From contig CAJMPZ010000039.1 in NCBI GenBank assembly GCA_905215445.1, forward strand, positions 1 to 22,351: a DNA stretch of 22,351 nucleotides, in the 5' to 3' direction. Position numbers and translations under genes: made by a program. This DNA comes from an uncultured bacterium. Lineage in GTDB: Bacteria; Actinomycetota; Coriobacteriia; Coriobacteriales; Coriobacteriaceae. Under the pieces are notes generated by a model that saw only the letters and a list, made by a program, of their open reading frames with translations, had not been told where the DNA came from and made no database searches. Positions 1 through 5,188 of this stretch are shown piece by piece. Each line of letters begins with the position of its first letter. Within the stretch, counting starts at the first letter, position 1.

Positions 1-69
1 CAGCTTCCGGGAATACAGCGGGAGGATCAGCGTCTCCTGCACGGTGTTTTTCTCAATTTTACATTTCAT
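1..69 (-). CDS. N-terminal fragment of class I SAM methyltransferase (TcmP/LCM-like), cut by window edge
   Basis: Only the first 23 codons are inside the window. The reading frame begins with ATG at position 69, preceded by a purine-rich AGGAAG ribosome site about 8 bases upstream. The visible peptide starts MKCKIEKNTVQETL and continues with a Leu-Tyr-Ser-Arg-Lys stretch. That matches the remembered start of the TcmP/LCM-type O-methyltransferase family, in which the N-terminus precedes the SAM-binding core. No catalytic motif is visible, so the assignment rests on this short match. It follows two other methyltransferase genes on the same strand after a gap of 114 bases with no obvious terminator, so the three are probably co-transcribed. 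It could be another protein with a similar start. Confidence 0.5.
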   Translation of the reverse strand, partial: MKCKIEKNTVQETLILPLYSRKL

Positions 70-183
70 AGGTTTCTTCCTCAGTGAATAAAAACTGTCA
101 TAATTGCCGCCAGCACAGCCGCTATGACCGGCATGCCTAACTCATGTGCAGGATGGATGCAAAAATGCCCGTGCTTGATGCCC

Positions 184-789
184 TTACTTCCGCGCCGTGA
201 TGCAGAGCCACTTTTTCTTTTTGCGTATCTGCACCTCGTGAAAACCCGCCTGCTCCAGATACGCCTTTAATTCAATGTCCTTGTAGATGGTCATGCCGCC
301 GATGATCTGCGTCCACCTCTCGTCCTTGTCCGTATCGCCATTGCTCTCGTTGCAGATGAGAATTGTCCCGCCTGGCTTCAGCGTCCGCCAGACCTCACGG
401 AGGCATCGGGGCAAATCAGGCCAAAAATAGACGGTCTCAAAGGCCGTGGCGGCATCGAAGTAGCTATCCTCAAACACCATATCCGCCACACTGCCTTGCA
501 GAACGGCGCAACGCCCCTCCTGAATTGCAACTCGGTTGAGCTTTCTAGTCTTCTCCACGCTGACGGGCGAATAGTCGACGCCCTTGACGACGCCATGCGG
601 GCATTTTTTCAGCAGCCGTTTTATATTCGCCCCGCCGCCGCAGCCGCAATCCAGCACCTTGGCATTTGGCGCAAGTCGTAGAAATCGAAGTCCCCACCGC
701 GCCACAGGGCTGTGGCCCAGGTTCATCATGGCAACCATAAGTTTTCCGCCGAGGCCCACGGGCTTGCGGGTGTTTTCAAAGAACGACAT
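184..789 (-). CDS. Class I SAM-dependent methyltransferase (methyltransferase 2 of cluster)
   Basis: About 201 residues, probably cytosolic. The SAM-binding motif I is clear as VLDCGCGGGANIKRL near residues 45-60, followed by the acidic motif GVDYSP and a post-core LKPGGTILICNE strand, typical of the Methyltransf_11/25 fold. The substrate cannot be read from the sequence. I chose the ATG at 789 because it has a strong GGAGGGG ribosome site 5 bases upstream. An ATG ten codons earlier would overlap the upstream gene more deeply without a better site. The start lies inside the end of the upstream methyltransferase gene (14-base overlap), so translation is probably coupled. The lysine-rich tail (RKKKKW) is unusual but within family variation. 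Fairly sure of the fold, not of the role. Confidence 0.82.
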   Translation of the reverse strand: MSFFENTRKPVGLGGKLMVAMMNLGHSPVARWGLRFLRLAPNAKVLDCGCGGGANIKRLLKKCPHGVVKGVDYSPVSVEKTRKLNRVAIQEGRCAVLQGSVADMVFEDSYFDAATAFETVYFWPDLPRCLREVWRTLKPGGTILICNESNGDTDKDERWTQIIGGMTIYKDIELKAYLEQAGFHEVQIRKKKKWLCITARK

Positions 790-1405
790 CTGGCCCCTCC
801 GATTTCGTGCATTCCGCATAGGTCAACGGGAACGAGGCCTTCAGCACCGCGCTTTTCCGCACCGCCCAGCCGTTTTGACGCAGGAAACGCAGGTATTCCT
901 CGCTTGTCCACCCGCTGTGGAGGGGGAATCCCGCCATACTCATGAAAAAGGCTTTTGCCTTGCCGGAAACCGAGTTCCCCGCGTGGGTGAAGGTTGGCGC
1001 GATGAGCACGCCGACGTCCTTCAGCACCCGCCTGATTTCTTGCAGGGCCTTTTCCGGATGCGGCACTATGTGAAGTGCGTTGGACACGATCACCACTTCG
1101 AAGGACTTCTGTGCATAGGGCAGGCGGAACATATCTTGTACGGAAAAGTGCAGCTTTGCGGATTGATTGTCCCGCTTTGCTTCAAGGATCATCTTTGCAG
1201 AGGCGTCCGTAGCCTCGATGCGCGCCGCCGCATCCACGACGCTCTTTGCGATGAGCCCCGTGCCGGTGGCAACCTCCAGCACGGTCTTTGCTTTCACCAC
1301 CGGCCGGATCAGCCCATACATCTTCTCATACGCCGCCCGGTCGTTTCGCATGAAACGGTCGTACCGACCAGCATTCCTGTCCCAGAAGTCCTTGCGTTCG
1401 TGCAT
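776..1405 (-). CDS. Class I SAM-dependent methyltransferase (methyltransferase 1 of cluster)
   Basis: About 209 residues. After an HERKDFWDRNAGRYDRF N-terminus typical of UbiE/phospholipid-type methyltransferases comes motif I TVLEVATGTGLIAK, the acidic IEATDAS strand, then MFRLPYAQKSFEVVIVSNAL and a VLKDVGVLIAPTF strand. The family methylates small molecules or lipids; the substrate here is unknown. ATG 1405 is about 8 bases after a G-run and is preferred; ATG 1411 and TTG 1420 are in-frame alternatives with poorer spacing. It is the first gene of the minus-strand set and sits just downstream of a promoter with a perfect dyad, so the cluster is probably under a dedicated repressor not encoded in this window. 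Confidence 0.82.
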   Translation of the reverse strand: MHERKDFWDRNAGRYDRFMRNDRAAYEKMYGLIRPVVKAKTVLEVATGTGLIAKSVVDAAARIEATDASAKMILEAKRDNQSAKLHFSVQDMFRLPYAQKSFEVVIVSNALHIVPHPEKALQEIRRVLKDVGVLIAPTFTHAGNSVSGKAKAFFMSMAGFPLHSGWTSEEYLRFLRQNGWAVRKSAVLKASFPLTYAECTKSEGPDVVL

Positions 1406-1422
1406 GGCCATCGCCCCCAAAC

Positions 1423-1443
1423 AGTTAGAGCCATCTAACTATA
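1423..1443 (-). promoter_or_regulatory. Operator-like dyad overlapping the -10 of the methyltransferase cluster
   Basis: A perfect 7-bp inverted repeat, AGTTAGA-GCCA-TCTAACT, occupies 1423-1440. On the minus strand it directly abuts and partly overlaps a TATAGT -10 hexamer (1438-1443) preceded by TG-rich sequence; no good -35 is visible. A dyad at the start point is the usual place for a repressor operator. The AGTTAG/CTAACT half-sites recall MarR-type operators, but the regulator is not in the window. Confidence 0.5.
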
Positions 1444-1761
1444 ACACACGAATCATGCAGTAAGATGAGGCTAACCTTCTTTTCTTGGCTAAGACGCATC
1501 TCTTCGGTTTTCGCTTATAACGGCGCGAATCAGATACTAGGCTGGAGCTGAAGAAAGAGCTCGGCGGACAGGTAGGTCGATACCGGTTCCCGGAACGGTG
1601 ATCCAGCCAATTACACCAGGGCCCTAGTCATTGAGTGGGAATAGAAAATTCCTTAGTTATGGGGGTATAAATTTGATTTCCTTTAGGATACCCCCCCATA
1701 ACTATATGAATTGACCTGCTGACTCCAATGAAGATTGGAGGGCAACTGCCAGGGGTGACGG
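1444..1761. other. Gene-free stretch with eroded coding-like sequence
   Basis: No gene with a ribosome site is visible. Around 1545-1644 a plus-strand frame is locally open and ends in residues ALVIEWE-stop at 1642-1644, resembling the AIEWE-stop tails on the plus strand of the repeats ending at 4983 and 9738. This may be a remnant of the same lost gene. The notable structure is the inverted repeat at 1654-1704, listed separately. Confidence 0.4.
1654..1704. repeat. Long C/G-run inverted repeat (hairpin or insertion scar)
   Basis: TAGTTATGGGGGTAT at 1654-1668 is answered by its reverse complement at 1688-1704, interrupted only by two extra C residues in the C-run, with a 19-base AT-rich spacer. 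The 15-bp stem lacks a U-tract, so it is not a normal terminator. It could be a miniature element end, an operator, or an excision scar. Confidence 0.55.
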
Positions 1762-1793
1762 CCCAGCGAGTGTTATTTTGCGAGCTATGCGCG

Positions 1794-1821
1794 TTGAAAG
1801 CGACCTTTCGTGGCATAAACT
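1794..1821 (+). promoter_or_regulatory. Likely promoter of the structured leader and toxin gene
   Basis: TTGAAA at 1794-1799 and TAAACT at 1816-1821 are separated by 16 bases, a plausible sigma-70-type pair. Transcription would start near 1828, just before the conserved structured leader. In copy 2 the -35 is lost (ATCTAA), which suggests decay there. Confidence 0.45.
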
Positions 1822-1827
1822 ACTTGC

Positions 1828-1944
1828 CGGAAGCCGCGGCTTTCAGAGTACGGCTTACGTGTACGTTTAACCTCCGTGGGCGACGGGGTGCCGCAAGGCG
1901 TAGAATATCGCCCACCTGTAGGGGCCTGCAGCGATGCGGGCCCC
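1828..1944 (+). ncRNA. Candidate structured antitoxin/leader RNA of the ToxN-like module
   Basis: The stretch between the promoter and the toxin gene folds well. A 12-base palindrome AAGCCGCGGCTT (1831-1842) is followed by a stem GTGGGCGA/TCGCCCAC (1876-1883 with 1908-1915) enclosing a GCC-GCAA-GGC tetraloop hairpin. Last comes a 10-bp hairpin GGGGCCTGCA-GCGA-TGCGGGCCCC (1921-1944) just before the toxin ribosome site. In copy 2 the outer stem has one base change that keeps pairing as G-U. Type III toxin-antitoxin loci place a repeat-containing antitoxin RNA and a terminator hairpin exactly here. However, I see no clear tandem repeats of 35-40 bases, so the antitoxin role is inferred. Confidence 0.45.
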
Positions 1945-1968
1945 ACTTCGTATGAAGAGGCGCAACCG

Positions 1969-2418
1969 GTGAAGGTCGTATCCATCTCCCAGGACTTCTT
2001 TGACCTCGTCGAGGGCGACCGCGAGCTCATGCTTAAGCACAATCTCCCCTGCATCGTGGTGGTGAGGCTGCGTTTCCGCGGGAAGCGCAGGGACTTCGCC
2101 GTACCGCTGCATTCCAACATCGCCCCCAACGTGCCCAAAGACCAGTACTTTGCGTTGCCACCCCGCCCCACGACGCGCCCGTGCTGTCGCCACGGCATCC
2201 ACTACATCAAGATGTTCCCCATAACCAAGTCCTACCAGCGCCGCTTCAGGACCGAGGGCTCGGCCTACTACGAGACGCTCCAGCGCATCATCGACGGCAA
2301 CACCAAGCGCATTGTCTCCGAGTGCCAGGCGTACCTCGACCGCTACGAGCGCGAGGGGAGGCCCCGCTTCGCCGTCGACATCGACCGTATCGTGGGGCTG
2401 CTGGAGGGCGAGAAGTAG
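1969..2418 (+). CDS. ToxN/AbiQ-like endoribonuclease toxin (type III toxin-antitoxin family)
   Basis: 149 residues. The GTG start at 1969 is preceded at 8 bases by GAAGAGG; the frame is open further upstream but that part lies in the structured leader. The block order matches ToxN/AbiQ/CptN: an N-terminal VVSISQDFFDLV strand-helix, a beta strand with RKRRDFAVPLHSN (compare ToxN HKYLAPLTSP), a later GIHYIKMFPI strand (compare LVNLKFMIPI), a long helix of YYETLQRIIDGNTKRIV type, and a C-terminal FAVDIDRIVGLLE strand-helix (compare CNFSLLEEKY). The family cleaves cellular and antitoxin RNA and can abort phage infection. Length is slightly below the usual 160-200. The gene is followed by a perfect intrinsic terminator. 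A deleted copy lies at 10162-10344. Assignment is from remembered family pattern, not a search. Confidence 0.6.
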   Translation: MKVVSISQDFFDLVEGDRELMLKHNLPCIVVVRLRFRGKRRDFAVPLHSNIAPNVPKDQYFALPPRPTTRPCCRHGIHYIKMFPITKSYQRRFRTEGSAYYETLQRIIDGNTKRIVSECQAYLDRYEREGRPRFAVDIDRIVGLLEGEK

Positions 2419-2442
2419 GGCACCTCGGCTCAGTCTCGAGCC

Positions 2443-2465
2443 ATGCGGAGTCGCTCCGCATTTTT
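2443..2465 (+). terminator. Intrinsic terminator after the ToxN-like gene
   Basis: ATGCGGAG-TCG-CTCCGCAT is a perfect 8-bp stem with a 3-base loop running into TTTTT, 24 bases after the stop codon. It is conserved in copy 2. Confidence 0.9.
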
Positions 2466-2626
2466 GAACGCCGCGTGTGCGTCCCAAATGCTTGAGAAAC
2501 AAGCTGTGAAGTGCAGTGGCTCGCCCGTGCCCGTGCATAGCCGTCACCATCAGCGTCTACGCGGCGTCGGCTTCAAGTGGAACTGGCCCCACTGCTGTAT
2601 ATGGTCTGCCTTGCTGCACATGGCGA

Positions 2627-3046
2627 TCAATGCCCACGATGCTTCTGCTTGCGCTTCAGCTTCCGCTGCTCGAAGCGCGCCTCCGCCTCATCCGCGCGAC
2701 ACTGGCTTCTTGCGCGGGCCGATTCCCGCTTCATCGCTTCCCGCTGTGCTGCGAGCGCCTGTTGTGCCTTGGTGCTCACCGCGGGCCGCTTAAGGGCTTT
2801 CGCTGCCTCGCGAGCGCGTCGCTTGGGATTCTTCGCGGGCTTGCTTGTTTCCGTGGCCTCGTCACCGAAGAACGAGAGCTTCGCCCATTTGCTTGTAACG
2901 AATTGCAGGATTTCCTCATTGGACGGTTCTGCACCGAAGACGATGCGGGCGGCGCCGTATCTGCCGTCCTCGACATGCTCCGCCAGCCCGACCCAGAATT
3001 GGCCGTCGTGATATACGGTCAGGGTGGATGACACGCTGATCTGCAT
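2627..3046 (-). CDS. yjdF: YjdF-family protein (DUF2992)
   Basis: 139 residues. The N-terminal half (MQISVSSTLTVYHDGQFWVG, then HVEDGRYGAARIVFGAEPSN and LQFV) and the highly basic C-terminal half (NPKRRAREAAKALKRP, then STKAQQALAAQREAMKRE and a KLKRKQKHRGH end) match the two-part YjdF family of Firmicutes. The biochemical role is unknown; the family is best known because its mRNA carries the azaaromatic-binding yjdF riboswitch. The ATG at 3046 has an ideal AGGAGG site 8 bases upstream. The frame is open further upstream, but that part is leader RNA. The C-terminal third is probably helical and RNA- or DNA-binding by charge. Family is confident; function is not. Confidence 0.88.
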   Translation of the reverse strand: MQISVSSTLTVYHDGQFWVGLAEHVEDGRYGAARIVFGAEPSNEEILQFVTSKWAKLSFFGDEATETSKPAKNPKRRAREAAKALKRPAVSTKAQQALAAQREAMKRESARARSQCRADEAEARFEQRKLKRKQKHRGH

Positions 3047-3167
3047 GGTTGGTTCCTCCTTTATGTAGATGACCATGCAGAGAAGGGACAACCAAGGAGG
3101 CAGGTTACTGATGCGGACTCCCGCACGCCCACGACTACCCGACGGGGACTGTGTTTTCATCTCTGGT
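3047..3167 (-). promoter_or_regulatory. Probable yjdF riboswitch (translation-controlling leader)
   Basis: The 120-base leader between promoter and start codon holds a TGCGGG-AG-TCCGCA hairpin (one G-U pair). A CCTCCTT segment near 3088-3095 is exactly complementary to the AAGGAGG ribosome site, so it can hide the site. The leader is conserved in a second copy at 8802-8931, where the changes preserve pairing. yjdF genes in other bacteria carry a riboswitch for azaaromatic compounds that acts on translation. The location, gene and anti-ribosome-site logic fit, but I matched no consensus position by position. Confidence 0.7.
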
Positions 3168-3173
3168 GCCCGC

Positions 3174-3203
3174 ATTGTAGCACGCGCGGATTTACGATGT
3201 TGA
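3174..3203 (-). promoter_or_regulatory. Promoter of the yjdF transcript
   Basis: On the minus strand a TACAAT -10 (3174-3179) lies 18 bases from a TCAACA -35-like hexamer (3198-3203). A start near 3167 places the whole conserved leader in the transcript. Confidence 0.55.
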
Positions 3204-3351
3204 TCGCCGGCGCCTAGGCGGAGATGAAGGCGGTTCGATCTAGGTCAAGCCGGTCGCTCGTTCATGAAGCGGCCGATTCCCTGAAAATAAAAGGCGCCCA
3301 GGAGGACACCTACAGGCTATCTTCGAAATACTTGGTTTGGGGCAGACGGAG

Positions 3352-3410
3352 GAAAAAAATAGGGCAGAACCGCTCTCACGATCCCGCCCCGCAAACCCGA
3401 GGGTTTCTAA
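3352..3410 (+). ncRNA. Abi-associated small RNA unit 1 (candidate)
   Basis: The sequence runs AAAAATAGGGCAGA, a variable centre, then CCGCCCC and a short hairpin AAACCC-GA-GGGTTT (3393-3406). The same layout recurs 132 bases downstream in unit 2. GGGC can pair with GCCC. No clear promoter is visible just upstream, so this copy may be inactive or processed from a longer transcript. Similar A-rich, AGGGC/GCCCC elements are remembered beside Abi/AbiF genes in other bacteria. Confidence 0.45.
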
Positions 3411-3445
3411 CTGGCTCCATTATTCCGGGCCTCTCAGTTCTGTCA

Positions 3446-3475
3446 TTGACCCAGGTATCACCCGTCTCCTATAGC
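3446..3475 (+). promoter_or_regulatory. Promoter driving Abi-associated RNA unit 2
   Basis: TTGACC (3446-3451) and TATAGC (3470-3475) with an 18-base spacer form a good sigma-70-type promoter. The predicted start is 3481-3483, exactly at the A-rich beginning of unit 2. Confidence 0.65.
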
Positions 3476-3480
3476 GAGTG

Positions 3481-3541
3481 AATATAAAAATAGGGCAGAG
3501 TCGCTTGCGCAAGTCCGCCCCTAAAACCGTGAAGGTTTTGC
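3481..3541 (+). ncRNA. Abi-associated small RNA unit 2 (candidate RNA antitoxin or guide-like RNA)
   Basis: About 60 bases. ATAAAAATAGGGCAGA pairs through GGGC..GA with TCCGCCC (one A-C mismatch, at the same place as in unit 1), enclosing the palindrome CTTGCGCAAG. A terminator-like hairpin AAAACC-GTGAA-GGTTTT (3523-3539) follows. It has its own promoter and ends 11 bases from the stop codon of the convergent Abi gene, so its 3' hairpin can stop transcription from either side. AbiF-type HEPN proteins are known to be paired with an adjacent noncoding RNA acting as antitoxin. The layout fits; the function is inferred. Confidence 0.6.
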
Positions 3542-3551
3542 TATCTGCAGG

Positions 3552-4514
3552 CTATTCTACCAACCCGAGCGATTCTGTCAACCTGCGAAGGAACCCGAGC
3601 GCGGAGCGAGCTGCGGCGTCGGGCCCCTTGTCGGGCAGCGCCTCGGTTTCGCCGTCGGCCCTGGCGAACATCCCGGCGAGCTCGGATGCGGCGCGCGAGC
3701 GCGAGGAGCCCTCGGGTACCAAGCCGGAGTGCGCCACGAGCACGGTCGCGACCTCCTGCATGGCCGTGTTCCCCATCCACTTCCTCCTGGTCGCCTTGGG
3801 AATTCCCACGGCGGCGACCCTTCGGGAGACGCCGCTGGACGCCGAGCCCCGGGCGGCGCCCCTCTCGGCGAAGCAGTTGATCAGGCACGAGCCGTGCGCG
3901 GCGCAGTTGCGGACGGACTTCACGCGCTTGAGGTCGTAGTGGGAGGCCTCGAGGCGCCTGTCGCCCCATCGCCTGGCGCAGAAGCGCACGAAGTCGATGA
4001 GGGTGCCGAACGAGGTGAGCTCAAGGAAGGCCCAGGCAGGCATGTCGCCGGAGTACTTCGCGTAGAGGCTCGAGCTGTAGGGGCTGCGGCCGCTCATCTT
4101 GAGCTCGCGCAGGCGGTACTCCCTGTTTGCAGCGGTAAGCGATGCCATGTAGTCGGCCACGATGGCGTAGCCGTCCTCTCCGCGGTCCTCCATCTCGCGA
4201 AGCAGTGTCACCTTCTGGAAATGCTCGATGTCGAGCGTCATGCCGAGCAGGGCGTGGCGCAGCTCCTGGTCGAGCGCCGCGAGCAGGCGCAGCTGGCCGA
4301 AGTCGAGGTCTACGTAGCGGCCGTCGCGCGGGCCTCCCTCGTATTTCGAGAAGAGTTTGCGGTAGGATGCGAGCTTGAAGAAGTTGCACTTGTCGCGCAG
4401 GTAGTCCGCGGCCTCTTCCTCGGAACACAGCTCGAAGGCTACGCCCTTCTGCTTGAGGTGCTCTATCTGCTGCTCGATCGTGAGGATCGGCTTCCTATCG
4501 TGGGGTTCGGCCAT
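3552..4514 (-). CDS. Abi-family (Abi_2, AbiD/AbiF-type) abortive-infection HEPN protein
   Basis: 320 residues. The N-terminus (LTIEQQIEHLKQKGV then CSEEEAADYLRDKCNFFKLASYRK) is the hallmark start of the Abi_2 family. MPAWAFLELTSFGTL (about 158-172) is the family centre, and RNCAAH (R202, H207) is the R-x4-H motif of HEPN ribonucleases. The family acts in phage defence by cutting RNA. The ATG at 4514 has an AGGAG site 7 bases upstream. The last 110 residues are low in recognisable motifs, and the gene is markedly GC-rich compared with both flanks, suggesting transfer. It converges with two small RNA units, the second within 11 bases of the stop codon. AbiD versus AbiF cannot be decided by eye. 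Confidence 0.85.
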   Translation of the reverse strand: MAEPHDRKPILTIEQQIEHLKQKGVAFELCSEEEAADYLRDKCNFFKLASYRKLFSKYEGGPRDGRYVDLDFGQLRLLAALDQELRHALLGMTLDIEHFQKVTLLREMEDRGEDGYAIVADYMASLTAANREYRLRELKMSGRSPYSSSLYAKYSGDMPAWAFLELTSFGTLIDFVRFCARRWGDRRLEASHYDLKRVKSVRNCAAHGSCLINCFAERGAARGSASSGVSRRVAAVGIPKATRRKWMGNTAMQEVATVLVAHSGLVPEGSSRSRAASELAGMFARADGETEALPDKGPDAAARSALGFLRRLTESLGLVE

Positions 4515-4587
4515 GCTCGGTCTCCTGTCATAAAAAGTATTGCCTATTTTACCAGCATGTTCTCGACATTCGATGGAGGCCTCATCG

Positions 4588-4983
4588 TCGACTCATGGGC
4601 AAGCCGCCTGATACGACTCCCTTTCCCTGTCAGCAGCGCAGTCGCCTGACCTGCGGCTTTGGAATCGCGTTGGAAGCCGCCCGCGACCAATCATTTGCAG
4701 TTGTTGCGAGTGGCTTGCGCGTGATGCTGCGGTTGAGTTTCAGAAACGGGCGATTCCGCCCAATCGGGCACCCGAATCACGGCCGGAAGCTCCTTTGGGA
4801 CAAAAACAAAAACTCAATGCCCTGAGTTTGGAAAAAGTTTTTGAGGTTGTCCCAACTTTTGTCCCCGAAGCCGACGAAACGCGACATCGCGGCATTCGGC
4901 GGCACGCGTTCCATGTCGATGCCGAAAACTGGATGCAACTGGAATGACGGGACGACAGAACCAAAGCCATCGAGTGGGAGTAG
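4588..4983. repeat. Degenerate repeat, copy A
   Basis: Shares long blocks with copy B (9345-9738), and its first block also with copy C (11066-11135). It holds the inverted pair TTGGGACA/TGTCCCAA around 4795-4855 and an inner AACTCA/TGAGTT. The minus strand is open from 5055 to 4777 (92 codons, including PSFQLHPVFGID and FVGFGDKSWDNLKNFF); copy B is shifted at a run of A/T. Differences between copies are partly synonymous in that minus frame, hinting at former coding. No ribosome site or known family is recognised, so I treat it as a decayed gene family. The flanking 4515-4587 and 4984-5093 hold nothing else I can name. Confidence 0.7.
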
Positions 4984-5093
4984 GACGACAGGGTTCTGAC
5001 CTGCGATTTTGAGTGCCGCACTATGCCGCTGAGTTTCGTTTCGTACGAGAGTCATGACAAAGCCACCAGCGACGGAGATGAGTAAAAGCGATT

Positions 5094-5135
5094 AAAGAGC
5101 CTCCGTTCCCTGCGTTGGGACGGAGGCTCTTTCTT
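5094..5135. terminator. Bidirectional intrinsic terminator downstream of msr
   Basis: A perfect 13-bp stem AAAGAGCCTCCGT/ACGGAGGCTCTTT (5094-5106 with 5120-5132) has T-runs on both sides. It lies 54 bases beyond the msr-like stop codon and probably ends that operon. Confidence 0.9.
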
Positions 5136-5188
5136 TGCCGTTTTACTCCCTTGTCTCCGTTCGGGGATTATTTCCTGCTCATTTAGGG

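Larger units (their letters stand above)
1762..2561 (+). repeat. Duplicated toxin segment, full-length copy 1
   Basis: This segment (leader RNA region, toxin gene, terminator and about 95 bases downstream) recurs at 9996-10482. The copies are nearly identical over the leader and the toxin 3' end but diverge outside. Copy 2 lacks the bases equivalent to 1926-2236. Copy 1 is therefore the intact version. Confidence 0.85.

Noticed and set aside
70..183. 17-codon hydrophobic frame MPVIAAVLAAIMTVFIH between two methyltransferase genes
   Set aside because: No ribosome site and too short to support; may be the end of a decayed membrane protein but nothing confirms it.
1876..1968. N-terminal extension of the toxin frame to ATG 1876
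   Set aside because: The extension lies in the conserved structured leader, has no ribosome site, and ToxN-type proteins begin where the GTG at 1969 starts.
3352..3541. Abi-associated units considered as a CRISPR array
   Set aside because: Only two imperfect units, 132 bases apart, each ending in a terminator-like hairpin; no regular spacers.
4588..4983. Repeat A as an insertion sequence
   Set aside because: No transposase, no flanking target duplications and no terminal inverted repeats at its edges could be found; the inverted pairs are internal.
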